The translations under genes and the position numbers were made by a program. From the NCBI GenBank assembly GCA_030429955.1, contig JAUIGO010000018.1, positions 1 to 48,167 on the forward strand: a stretch of 48,167 bases of DNA. The letters run 5' to 3'. Positions within the stretch are counted from its first letter, which is position 1. Each line of letters opens with the position of its first letter. This DNA is from Bacteroidia bacterium. GTDB taxonomy: Bacteria; Bacteroidota; Bacteroidia; Flavobacteriales; Flavobacteriaceae. Positions 1 to 7,579 of this stretch are shown piece after piece. The notes under the pieces were generated by a model. That model did not search any database and had not been told where the DNA came from. It saw only the letters and a list, made by a program, of their open reading frames with translations.

Positions 1-1245
1 TCCAGCCTCATAATGAGCCACAAGATTTAAAACTCTTGAAAAACACAACAAGTCTTCACGCATTGAGAGCGATTTATTACTGATAATTTTGTCTAAAAAC
101 TCGATGCATTTTTTATTTTCTCCTATACCAAAATACAAGCTTGCAATTTTATAGTAAAACACCATGATATGATGCTCGTCTATTCTGCTTTTGTGCTTTT
201 TTATTCCTGCTAAAACTTCATCCACTATAGGTAAACCTTCTTTAAAAGTTCCTTCCATAAAATGCAAGTTGAATTTATTGGAATACACATACAAAAAGGT
301 TAAACTCTCAACATTATCATTTTTTGGAAACCATTTTTCTTTTGTAATTGTTTCCAACTGATTCAGTGCTGATTTAAATTTTTCATGATGTCTGATAAAA
401 AATAAAGCTTCAAGTAGATATTGATTTCCCCTTAAAAAAAATACAGGATTGAGCTTCATCATTTCAACATTCTCATAAAATAAATTCACCCATTTTTTTG
501 AGTATTTATAACAGGATAAAAAATCTTGTACTAAAAAGCTGTACCACAAATAAGATTGATACAACCACAATTTTTCTCTAAAACCAAGATCTTTAATGTC
601 GTATTTAGGTAATCTTGCGTTAAAATATTTGGTAACACGCTTAAATTCTTCATCATTTTTTACATAACCTGTTTTCAAGAACAATCCATAAAGTTGCAAC
701 GATAAATTAGATAGTTTACTTGCCAAAATATTTTGAGCATTCAGTTCCTTAGCTTGGATGGTTAGCTCGTCTGCTCGATTACTAATGCTTCGCGTTATGT
801 ATTGCGATTCAATAATTTTTTCAAGTTCTAAAATCTCATAGGCAATATTCTTTTCTTCATAATTTAATGCCAAGGTTTTAGCCTTATCAAGAATTTTCAA
901 ACTTTGTTTATAAAGGCCTTTGTGATACAAAATGGTAGCGAAGTCAAGTTGTTCGCGAATCTGAACTCTAATATTTTGATGCAGTGGGTTGAGCCTTAAA
1001 CTTATTAGGATTTGCTTATAAAGGTGTGCTTTTAAGTTTGAGAGTTGTTGTTTTTTTACAATTCCCTTTTTTAAAATCACTTGCTCATCATAGTCATCCA
1101 TCTTATCTAAAAGATTAAATAAAAGCAAGAATTTTGAATCTTCATTGACACCTAAACGACCAACGTAGAGCTTAAACTGTCGCTTCTCTGATTTTGAAAG
1201 CGATTTAACCAGCACAAATAAATTATCTTTTTGCTCTTTAGTCAT
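1..1245 (-). CDS. Hypothetical alpha-helical protein, 3' end outside the window
   Basis: An open frame runs without a stop from an ATG at 1245-1243 to the left edge (415 codons seen). It begins MTKEQKDNLFVLVKSLSKSE and is rich in Leu, Lys, Phe and Tyr. It has no signal peptide and no obvious membrane segment. Repeated helical stretches around residues 85-130 and 330-415, such as HKGLYKQSLKILDKAKTLAL and FYYKIASLYFGIGENKKCIE, resemble degenerate TPR helices, so a cytoplasmic scaffold or protein-binding role is possible. No catalytic motif was recognised. It is divergent from leuA across a 149-nt gap. I do not recognise the family; TPR-like is an inference from the pattern only. Confidence 0.8.
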   Translation of the reverse strand, partial: MTKEQKDNLFVLVKSLSKSEKRQFKLYVGRLGVNEDSKFLLLFNLLDKMDDYDEQVILKKGIVKKQQLSNLKAHLYKQILISLRLNPLHQNIRVQIREQLDFATILYHKGLYKQSLKILDKAKTLALNYEEKNIAYEILELEKIIESQYITRSISNRADELTIQAKELNAQNILASKLSNLSLQLYGLFLKTGYVKNDEEFKRVTKYFNARLPKYDIKDLGFREKLWLYQSYLWYSFLVQDFLSCYKYSKKWVNLFYENVEMMKLNPVFFLRGNQYLLEALFFIRHHEKFKSALNQLETITKEKWFPKNDNVESLTFLYVYSNKFNLHFMEGTFKEGLPIVDEVLAGIKKHKSRIDEHHIMVFYYKIASLYFGIGENKKCIEFLDKIISNKSLSMREDLLCFSRVLNLVAHYEAG

Positions 1246-1323
1246 AGTTCGTATTAAGTATATATCTTGTTGTTATTCAGTACTTTAATTCAGTCTTATA
1301 AAGCTTTGACATCGTAATTAATT

Positions 1324-1337
1324 GCTGGTTAACCAGC
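1324..1337. promoter_or_regulatory. Perfect 14-bp palindrome upstream of leuA (candidate operator)
   Basis: GCTGGTTAACCAGC reads the same on both strands. It lies 57 nt before the leuA ATG, in the divergent gap with the gene at 1-1245. Its size and symmetry fit a dimeric repressor or activator site. No clear TAnnTTTG box was found near it, so its position relative to a promoter is unknown. Confidence 0.4.
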
Positions 1338-1394
1338 TCATTCAACAATCCAAAATATAAATTCGTATTACAATAAGGAAATATATTTTAAGAA

Positions 1395-2570
1395 ATGTCA
1401 AATTCTCAAGTACAAATTTTTGATACAACCCTCAGAGATGGCGAACAAGTTCCTGGCTGTAAGTTAAATACTAAGCAAAAATTAGTAATTGCTGAACAGC
1501 TAGATGCATTAGGCGTAGATGTTATTGAGGCTGGTTTTCCAGTGTCAAGTCCTGGCGACTTTAAATCGGTTGAAGAAATAGCAAAAATTATAAAAAACGC
1601 GACGGTTTGTGGTTTAACACGCTCCGTTGAAAATGATATTAAAGTTGCATCTGAAGCTTTAAAATATGCCAAAAAACCAAGAATACATACTGGAATTGGC
1701 ACATCTGATTCTCATATCATTCACAAATTTAAAAGCAATCGTGAAGATATTATAGAACGTGCTTATGCAGCTGTAAGTTATGCAAAATCATTTGTAGAAG
1801 ATGTTGAATTTTATGCTGAAGATGCAGGACGTACAGATAACGATTATTTAGCTCGTGTTTGTGAAGCAGCCATAAAAGCTGGCGCAACAGTGTTGAATAT
1901 TCCTGACACCACAGGGTATTGCTTACCTCATGAATATGGTGCAAAAATTAAATACTTAAAAGAGAATGTAAAAGGCATTGAAAAAGCGATTTTGTCTTGC
2001 CATTGTCATAACGATTTAGGGTTAGCAACAGCAAATTCTATTGAAGGTGTGATTAATGGCGCTCGCCAAATTGAATGTACTATTAATGGTATTGGAGAAC
2101 GTGCAGGAAACACAGCTTTAGAAGAAGTTGTGATGATTTTAAAACAACATCCTTACCTGAATTTAGATACTAATATTCAAACCGAAATGCTTTATGGCAT
2201 CAGTCAATTAGTATCTGATAGTATGGGAATTTACACGCAACCAAACAAAGCTATTGTTGGCGCCAACGCCTTTGCACATAGTTCTGGGATTCATCAAGAT
2301 GGTGTAATTAAAAATCGTGAGACTTACGAAATTATTGACCCAAAAGAAGTTGGTGTTACAGAATCTGCCATTGTATTGACTGCTAGAAGCGGTCGTGCCG
2401 CTTTGGCATATAGAGCGAAAAATGTTGGTTATGAATTAACCAAACTACAATTGGATGAAGTTTATGCTAATTTCTTAACCTTTGCAGACAAAAAGAAAGA
2501 AATTAACGATAGCGATATTCATCAAATTATTGAAACCAGTAAAATTTATAGAGAACTTATTTCAGCTTAA
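1395..2570 (+). CDS. leuA: 2-isopropylmalate synthase, short form without regulatory domain
   Basis: Catalyses the first committed step of leucine synthesis: acetyl-CoA plus 2-oxoisovalerate gives 2-isopropylmalate. The HMGL-like TIM barrel shows [14 protein letters not shown] at residues 9-22, [12 protein letters not shown], and the metal-binding HCHNDLGLA, followed by the linker motif SSGIHQDGV. At 391 aa it ends where the C-terminal LeuA dimer (allosteric) domain of about 120-130 residues would start; the E. coli enzyme has about 520 aa. By inference it lacks ordinary leucine feedback inhibition. Homocitrate or citramalate synthase are alternatives on sequence alone, but the following leuC, leuD and leuB settle the role. 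The start is ATG with no Shine-Dalgarno sequence. Confidence 0.95.
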   Translation: MSNSQVQIFDTTLRDGEQVPGCKLNTKQKLVIAEQLDALGVDVIEAGFPVSSPGDFKSVEEIAKIIKNATVCGLTRSVENDIKVASEALKYAKKPRIHTGIGTSDSHIIHKFKSNREDIIERAYAAVSYAKSFVEDVEFYAEDAGRTDNDYLARVCEAAIKAGATVLNIPDTTGYCLPHEYGAKIKYLKENVKGIEKAILSCHCHNDLGLATANSIEGVINGARQIECTINGIGERAGNTALEEVVMILKQHPYLNLDTNIQTEMLYGISQLVSDSMGIYTQPNKAIVGANAFAHSSGIHQDGVIKNRETYEIIDPKEVGVTESAIVLTARSGRAALAYRAKNVGYELTKLQLDEVYANFLTFADKKKEINDSDIHQIIETSKIYRELISA

Positions 2571-2580
2571 CTAAAAAAGA

Positions 2581-2598
2581 TTTCCGTTTTCACGGAAA
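2581..2598 (+). repeat. Start-adjacent hairpin before leuC (7-bp stem, TTTC loop)
   Basis: TTTCCGT, loop TTTC, ACGGAAA, preceded by GA. The right arm ends 6 nt (ATAAAT) before the leuC ATG. It has the same architecture as the hairpins before leuD and leuB but different paired bases in the stem. It lies in the 34-nt leuA-leuC gap. Confidence 0.7.
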
Positions 2599-2604
2599 AT
2601 AAAT

Positions 2605-4008
2605 ATGGGAAAAACCTTATTCGATAAAGTTTGGGATGCACATGTGGTTGATTCGGTTCAAAATGGACCTCAAATTTTATATATAGATAAACATTTAATA
2701 CACGAAGTTACAAGTCCGCAAGCGTTCAACGAATTAGAAGCTCGCGGAATTCCTATTTATAGACCAAATCAAATTGTGGCCACTGCAGACCATAACACAC
2801 CAACCTTACATCAGGATTTACCAATTAAGGATGAATTATCTAGGAAGCAACTCGAACAGCTTTCAGAAAACTGCAAAAAAAACAATATTACGCTTTACGA
2901 ACTCGGCCATAAATACAATGGCATTGTACATGTCATAGCTCCAGAACTAGGTATAACACAACCTGGAATGACGATGGTATGTGGTGATAGTCATACTTCA
3001 ACACATGGTGCGTTTGGCACCATTGCCTTTGGTATTGGCACCAGTCAAGTGGCTCAGGTTTTTGCTAGTCAATGCCTCCTACTTACCAAACCAAAAAGTT
3101 TAAGAGTAACTGTTAATGGTAAGCTTAAAAATGGCGTCTTACCTAAGGATGTAATTTTATATATCATTTCAAAGTTAGGCACCAATTCAGGTACAGGATA
3201 TTTTTGTGAATATGCAGGAGACGTCTTTGAAAACATGAGTATGGAAGGCCGAATGACCGTTTGTAATATGAGTATTGAAATGGGAGCACGTGGTGGCATG
3301 ATTGCTCCAGATGAAATTACTTTTGAGTATGTAAAAGGTCGAGAATTTGCACCTAAAAGAGACGCATTTGACAAAAAAGTAGCCTATTGGAAAACCTTAC
3401 CAACTGATGCTGATGCTGTTTTTGATAAGGAATATTACTTTGATGCAGCAGACATTGAGCCAATGGTAACTTACGGAACCAATCCTGGAATGGGAATTAA
3501 AATTTCTGAGACTATTCCTGTAGATAACAATGCTTCTTTTAAAAAATCATTGGAATACATGAATTTTGAAGCTGGTGAGTCTTTAATCAACAAACCTATC
3601 AATTATGTGTTTATAGGCAGTTGCACCAATTCAAGAATAGAAGATTTTAGAGTCGCTGCTAGCTTTATAAAAGGAAAACAAAAAGCCGATAATGTAACGG
3701 CTTGGTTGGTACCTGGAAGTAAACAAGTAGAAGCTCAAATTATTGAAGAAGGCCTAAAAGCTATTTTTGAAGATGCTGGATTTGAATTACGTCAACCAGG
3801 TTGTTCAGCTTGTTTAGCCATGAACGATGACAAAATCCCTCAAGGTGAATATTGTGTATCTACCTCAAACAGAAATTTTGAAGGACGACAAGGTCAAGGT
3901 TCTAGAACAATTTTAGCAAGTCCTTTAGTGGCTGCTGCTACAGCAGTGGCTGGGAAAATTGTAGACGTTACAAAAGAAATAGAAACTTTAGAAACAGTGT
4001 CACACTGA
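2605..4008 (+). CDS. leuC: 3-isopropylmalate dehydratase large subunit
   Basis: With LeuD it isomerises 2-isopropylmalate to 3-isopropylmalate through a [4Fe-4S] cluster (aconitase superfamily). The family motif [14 protein letters not shown] is present. The three cluster cysteines are C340 in IGSCTNSR and C400/C403 in [12 protein letters not shown]. At 467 aa it is full length for bacterial LeuC. Translation starts 34 nt after leuA, just past a small hairpin. The last codons and the TGA stop (4006-4008) lie inside an intergenic repeat with arms CACACT/AGTGTG, so the extreme C-terminus (VSH) seems to be repeat-encoded and may differ from relatives. Confidence 0.97.
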   Translation: MGKTLFDKVWDAHVVDSVQNGPQILYIDKHLIHEVTSPQAFNELEARGIPIYRPNQIVATADHNTPTLHQDLPIKDELSRKQLEQLSENCKKNNITLYELGHKYNGIVHVIAPELGITQPGMTMVCGDSHTSTHGAFGTIAFGIGTSQVAQVFASQCLLLTKPKSLRVTVNGKLKNGVLPKDVILYIISKLGTNSGTGYFCEYAGDVFENMSMEGRMTVCNMSIEMGARGGMIAPDEITFEYVKGREFAPKRDAFDKKVAYWKTLPTDADAVFDKEYYFDAADIEPMVTYGTNPGMGIKISETIPVDNNASFKKSLEYMNFEAGESLINKPINYVFIGSCTNSRIEDFRVAASFIKGKQKADNVTAWLVPGSKQVEAQIIEEGLKAIFEDAGFELRQPGCSACLAMNDDKIPQGEYCVSTSNRNFEGRQGQGSRTILASPLVAAATAVAGKIVDVTKEIETLETVSH

Positions 4009-4024
4009 GCGCAGTCGAAGTGTG
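4001..4024 (+). repeat. Flavobacterial intergenic repeat (GAGCGCAGTCGA type) over the leuC stop
   Basis: Arms CACACT (4001-4006) and AGTGTG (4019-4024) flank the core GAGCGCAGTCGA. A second copy with the same core and different but still paired arms (ACCTT/AAGGT) is at 40738-40759. The leuC stop TGA is part of the element. Confidence 0.75.
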
Positions 4025-4059
4025 AGATATAAATAAAAAATAAACATTAATAAAAAAGA

Positions 4060-4077
4060 TTCCTGCTTTCGCAGGAA
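4060..4077 (+). repeat. Start-adjacent hairpin before leuD
   Basis: TTCCTGC, loop TTTC, GCAGGAA, preceded by GA. It ends 5 nt (GTATT) before the leuD ATG. The stem and loop are identical to the element before leuB. Confidence 0.75.
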
Positions 4078-4082
4078 GTATT

Positions 4083-4667
4083 ATGGAAAAATTCACAACA
4101 TTGACATCGAGAGCTATTCCTTTAGCCATTGAAAATGTAGATACCGATCAAATCATTCCTGCACGTTTTTTAAAAGCGACTGACAAGCAAGGATTTGGTG
4201 ATAATGTATTTAGAGATTGGCGATTTGATAAACATGGAAACATCAATAAAGAGTTCAGTTTAAACAATCCTAAATATTCAGGAAGCATTTTAGTTGCTGG
4301 AGATAATTTTGGATGTGGCTCCAGTCGTGAGCATGCAGCTTGGGCTTTAGTCGGTTTTGGTTTTAAAGTTATTGTATCCAGTTTTTTTGCAGATATCTTT
4401 AAAGGCAATGCCTTAAATAATGGTTTGCTTCCTGTTCAGGTCTCTGAAGGATTTTTAAAAATTTTATTAGAAACGGTTGAAGCAAAACCAGAAACACAAA
4501 TTGTGGTTGATTTGGAAAATCAAACCATTTCTATCTCAAATTCTGAGGTTTCAGAAGCCTTTGATATAGATGCTTACAAAAAAACATGCATGATAAATGG
4601 CTATGATGATATAGACTATTTATTGAGCAAAAAAGAACAAATTGAAGCTTTTGAAATGTCGCGTTAG
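4083..4667 (+). CDS. leuD: 3-isopropylmalate dehydratase small subunit
   Basis: Swivel-domain partner of LeuC; the two form the active isopropylmalate isomerase. The signature [14 protein letters not shown] lies at residues 19-32 and the substrate-binding loop [17 protein letters not shown] near residues 73-89. At 194 aa it is the usual length. It follows leuC by 74 nt. The C-terminus ends in EAFEMSR*, and the final codons and TAG lie inside an inverted repeat (4656-4682), as at the end of leuC, so the native tail may have been replaced by a repeat. Confidence 0.96.
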   Translation: MEKFTTLTSRAIPLAIENVDTDQIIPARFLKATDKQGFGDNVFRDWRFDKHGNINKEFSLNNPKYSGSILVAGDNFGCGSSREHAAWALVGFGFKVIVSSFFADIFKGNALNNGLLPVQVSEGFLKILLETVEAKPETQIVVDLENQTISISNSEVSEAFDIDAYKKTCMINGYDDIDYLLSKKEQIEAFEMSR

Positions 4668-4682
4668 CGATTGCAGTGACAT
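4656..4682 (+). repeat. Inverted repeat containing the leuD stop codon
   Basis: The outer arms are ATGTC and GACAT. Inside is the small hairpin TCGC-GTTA-GCGA (4659-4670). The leuD TAG at 4665-4667 sits in the inner loop. No second copy was seen in this window. Confidence 0.5.
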
Positions 4683-4696
4683 CCCTTTTGTTGTCA

Positions 4697-4726
4697 GTTC
4701 GAGTTTGCAAAGCAAGTATCGAGAAC
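4697..4726 (+). repeat. Inverted repeat GTTCGAG...TCGAGAAC in the leuD-leuB gap
   Basis: Outer arms GTTC/GAAC enclose an inner hairpin TTGC-AAA-GCAA. From memory, sequences of the form GTCAGTTCGAG...TCGAGAAC recur between genes in many Flavobacteriaceae; that is general knowledge, not checked here. Confidence 0.5.
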
Positions 4727-4743
4727 AAACAAAAAGATAAAAC

Positions 4744-4782
4744 GGAAAGCGCGACCTGAAGTGTAAACGAAAGGTAACGCCA
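4744..4782 (-). repeat. Possible Bacteroidota repeat (GGCGTTACC...GGTCGCGCTTTCCG)
   Basis: Read on the minus strand this starts GGCGTTACC and ends GGTCGCGCTTTCCG, with ACCT and AGGT able to pair. It resembles repeats of the form GGGCGTTACC...GGTCGGGCTTTC that I recall from Bacteroidota genomes. Only one copy is in the window. Confidence 0.35.
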
Positions 4783-4823
4783 AAAAAAGAACAAAATATT
4801 AAATAATAGAAAGTAGGATGAGA

Positions 4824-4841
4824 TTCCTGCTTTCGCAGGAA
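4824..4841 (+). repeat. Start-adjacent hairpin before leuB
   Basis: TTCCTGC, loop TTTC, GCAGGAA, preceded by GA. It ends 5 nt (ATACT) before the leuB ATG. It is the last element of a 179-nt gap otherwise filled by repeat-like sequence. Confidence 0.75.
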
Positions 4842-4846
4842 ATACT

Positions 4847-5965
4847 ATGAAACTTAACATTGCTGTTTTACCAGGAGATGGTATTGGACCAGAAGTAACA
4901 GAACAAGCTATTAAAGCTTTGAAGGCTATTGCAATGGAATTTGACCATACCTTTACCTTTACTTATGCTCCAGTTGGAGCTATTGCTATAGATGAGACTG
5001 GAAGCCCTTTACCAGAAAAAACATTAAAGGTTTGTGAAACTACTGATGCCATTTTATTTGGCGCAATTGGTGATCCGAAATACGACAATGATCCTTCGGC
5101 TAAAGTGAGACCAGAACAAGGTCTGTTACAATTGCGAAAATCATTAGGCTTATTTGCTAATATAAGACCTGTAAAAGCTTACGACACATTAATAGAAAAG
5201 TCGCCTTTAAAGCGCAACATCATTAAAGGCACAGATATTAGTATATACAGAGAGCTGACAGGAGGTATTTATTTTGGGGAAAAATATTTGAGTGAAGATG
5301 GACACACTGCTTCTGATTTATGTGTGTATTCTACTTATGAAATTGCCAGAATTGCACATTTGGCCTTTAAAGCTGCACAATCAAGAAATCACAAAGTGAC
5401 CTTAGTTGATAAAGCCAATGTATTGGAAAGCTCTCGTTTATGGCGAAGAGTAACTAAAGAAGTTGCTGCTTACTATCCAGATGTTGAATTAGATTTTCTA
5501 TTTGTTGATAATGCTGCAATGCAAATGATTTTAAATCCGAAGCAGTTTGATGTGATTTTAACTGAAAATATGTTTGGTGATATTATTAGTGACGAAGCTA
5601 GTGTTATTGGTGGCTCTATTGGTTTATTGGCATCAGCATCAGTTGGTGAAAAGTATGCCATGTTTGAACCTATTCATGGCTCTTATCCTCAAGCTAAAGG
5701 CAAAGGCATTGCCAACCCAATTGCTTCTATTTTATCTGCTGCCATGTTGCTTGAGCATTTTGAATTGCATGCTGAAGCCTTAATGTTAAGAAACGCAGTT
5801 GAAAAGTCTTTGAAATTACATATTACAACTCCAGATATTAATACCAAATACGATAATGTAACCACTAGTAAAGTTGGTGATTTTATTGAAGATTACATCT
5901 CAAACCCTAAAGACACCAACCTTAACTTTAAGAACATACATTTAGGACAATCCACGATTATTTAA
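4847..5965 (+). CDS. leuB: 3-isopropylmalate dehydrogenase
   Basis: NAD-dependent oxidative decarboxylation of 3-isopropylmalate to 2-oxoisocaproate, the last leucine-specific step before transamination. The fold is shown by LPGDGIGPEVTEQAIKAL at the N-terminus, the substrate arginines in RPEQGLLQLRKSLGLFANIRP, the catalytic region ELTGGIYFGEK, DKANVLESSRLWR, ILTENMFGDIISDEAS with the metal-binding aspartates, and the NAD-binding EPIHGSYPQAKGKGIANP. At 372 aa it is full length. It ends the leu operon; a strong hairpin terminator follows at 6009. The 3' end and following bases are partly repeated at 6116. Confidence 0.97.
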   Translation: MKLNIAVLPGDGIGPEVTEQAIKALKAIAMEFDHTFTFTYAPVGAIAIDETGSPLPEKTLKVCETTDAILFGAIGDPKYDNDPSAKVRPEQGLLQLRKSLGLFANIRPVKAYDTLIEKSPLKRNIIKGTDISIYRELTGGIYFGEKYLSEDGHTASDLCVYSTYEIARIAHLAFKAAQSRNHKVTLVDKANVLESSRLWRRVTKEVAAYYPDVELDFLFVDNAAMQMILNPKQFDVILTENMFGDIISDEASVIGGSIGLLASASVGEKYAMFEPIHGSYPQAKGKGIANPIASILSAAMLLEHFELHAEALMLRNAVEKSLKLHITTPDINTKYDNVTTSKVGDFIEDYISNPKDTNLNFKNIHLGQSTII

Positions 5966-5985
5966 AAGTAAGTTGATGGTTAATT
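5943..5985 (+). repeat. Copy 1 of an imperfect direct repeat at the leuB 3' end
   Basis: Begins TAGGACAATCC and covers the last leuB codons and stop. About 36 of 42 positions match the segment at 6116-6157, including the uninterrupted TTTAAAAGTAA and GATGGT. Confidence 0.6.
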
Positions 5986-6008
5986 GAAATTAAATTTGTT
6001 GGATTTAG

Positions 6009-6038
6009 AGCGCACTTTTAGGAGTGCGCTTTTTTTTG
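6009..6038 (+). terminator. Rho-independent terminator after leuB
   Basis: AGCGCACT, loop TTTAGG, AGTGCGCT followed by a run of T. The 8-bp GC-rich stem and T-tract lie 43 nt after the leuB stop. Confidence 0.85.
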
Positions 6039-6115
6039 GTGTTATGATATCTAACGTTTCAATGTTTTATATCAGACGTTAAACGAAGGTCGTCTATTTT
6101 TTTTGAAAAATCAAA

Positions 6116-6157
6116 TAGGATAATCCTTGATTGTTTAAAAGTAAATGGATGGTAATT
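6116..6157 (+). repeat. Copy 2 of the leuB-tail repeat
   Basis: Begins TAGGATAATCC and runs through TTTAAAAGTAA to GATGGTAATT. It mirrors the leuB 3' end 173 nt upstream but follows no ORF, so it looks like a relic of a small duplication spanning the terminator. Confidence 0.6.
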
Positions 6158-6313
6158 AAGTATACATTTGAACTGATTTTAAAGATCATTCTTAAGAATT
6201 TGAAATAATTATTTGTGATATTTTTTTATTAAAACACTGCTAAGCTTAGTTGTAAATTCAATATTTTACATCATATCAATAATTTAAGTATCTTTAAACA
6301 AACACCAACCATC

Positions 6314-7576
6314 ATGCAAAAAAGAGACTTTTTAAAAAAAATATCACTTGCTACATTAGCAACACCTTTGTATGCAAGTATGCTTAATTCCTGTTTAGAG
6401 GAAGTTGCAAAAACACCAGCAAAAGAACTTTCGTCCAATGAAGATTTTTGGTTAAAAGTTAGAGGCGACTATAAACTAAAACCAGACTATATTAATTTAG
6501 AAAGTGGCTATTACAACATTATACCAATACCAACTTTAGAGGCACTTCATGAGCATATTAATAGAGTAAACTATCAAGGTTCTTATTATATGCGAACTGA
6601 ACAATGGGACAATAAAAAGCGTATGGCAGAAAAACTTGCTAATGTACTAGGGAGTACCGCTAAAAATGTCATTATTACAAGAAATACAACTGAATCACTG
6701 GATATGGTTATAAAAGGTATGGACTGGAAAGAAGGCGATGAAGCAGTGTATGCAGATCAAGATTATGGTGCTATGAAGATAATGTTTGAACAAGTTGCAA
6801 GACGATTTGGTATGGTAAACAAAGTTGTTTCTGTTCCTAATCATCCTAAATCTGATGAAGAAATAGTTGAACTGTATAAAAAAGCAATCACACCAAAAAC
6901 CAAGTTGCTTATGGTGTGCCACATGATTAATATCACAGGGCATATTTTACCTATTAAAAAGATTTGTCAGATGGCTCATAGTAAAGGCGTACAAGTTATG
7001 GTTGATGGTGCACATTGTGTGGGACATTTCAATTTCAATATTGAAGATTTAGAATGTGATTACTATGGTTCCAGTTTGCATAAATGGATGGCTGTGCCTT
7101 TGGGAACAGGAATGCTTTACGTAAAGGATGAGCATATAGATACGTTGTGGCCAATTTTTGCTGATCATAATAATGAACCTGGAAATATTGTTAAGCTTAA
7201 CCATACAGGAACTCATCCTGTTTATCACGATTTAAGTATTGAAAATGCTATTGACTATTACAATATGCTAGGTGCTGAGCGCAAAGAAGAACGATTACGA
7301 TATTTGCAAGAGTATTGGACGTCAAAAGTTCGAGGTTACAAAGATATAGTTATTAATACTCCTGAAGATTCTCACAGAGCTTGTGGTATTGCTAACGTTG
7401 GTATAGCAAGTATGAAACCATCAGAATTGGCAAACCGACTCATGGATGAATATAAAATATTTACTGTTGCCATTGATTATGCCAATGTAAAGGGCTGTAG
7501 AATTACACCAAATGTATTTACTACCACAGATGAGTTGGATGTGTTTGTTAGTGCACTAAAAGAAATGGCGTCATAA
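6314..7576 (+). CDS. Class V PLP-dependent aminotransferase, probable lipoprotein or exported enzyme
   Basis: Fold type I PLP enzyme of the cysteine desulfurase / isopenicillin N epimerase group. VMVDGAHCVGHF (D231 stacks on PLP) and SSLHKW (K257, Schiff-base lysine) are intact. The N-terminus MQKRDFLKKISLATLATPLY has a KR in place of the twin arginine, then LNSC with C27 as a possible lipobox cysteine, so it may leave the cytoplasm by a Tat-like route as a folded holoenzyme. At 420 aa it fits the epimerase-like subgroup. It stands alone behind the leuB terminator and converges with rodA across 3 nt. Substrate unknown: sulfur transfer, epimerisation or C-S lyase chemistry are all open. Confidence 0.85.
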   Translation: MQKRDFLKKISLATLATPLYASMLNSCLEEVAKTPAKELSSNEDFWLKVRGDYKLKPDYINLESGYYNIIPIPTLEALHEHINRVNYQGSYYMRTEQWDNKKRMAEKLANVLGSTAKNVIITRNTTESLDMVIKGMDWKEGDEAVYADQDYGAMKIMFEQVARRFGMVNKVVSVPNHPKSDEEIVELYKKAITPKTKLLMVCHMINITGHILPIKKICQMAHSKGVQVMVDGAHCVGHFNFNIEDLECDYYGSSLHKWMAVPLGTGMLYVKDEHIDTLWPIFADHNNEPGNIVKLNHTGTHPVYHDLSIENAIDYYNMLGAERKEERLRYLQEYWTSKVRGYKDIVINTPEDSHRACGIANVGIASMKPSELANRLMDEYKIFTVAIDYANVKGCRITPNVFTTTDELDVFVSALKEMAS

Positions 7577-7579
7577 ACA

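Larger units (their letters stand above)
5966..6313. other. 348-nt gap: leuB terminator, repeat copy, AT-rich leader
   Basis: Contains the leuB terminator (6009-6038), an inverted pair TAACGT/ACGTTA (6052-6057 and 6076-6081), the second copy of the leuB-tail repeat (6116-6157) and an AT-rich stretch before the next gene. A weak -7-like TATCTTTA lies at 6289-6296. No ORF or RNA gene was recognised. Confidence 0.6.

Noticed and set aside
3014-3033. Sigma-54 promoter-like TTGGCACCATTGCC
   Set aside because: The spacing between the GG and GC elements is too short and it lies inside leuC coding sequence.
4531-4860. Minus-strand ORF of 109 codons beginning MLSFIVFPAKAGIS
   Set aside because: It is antisense to the leuD end and the repeat-filled gap; the FPAKAGIS part is simply the translated hairpin repeat.
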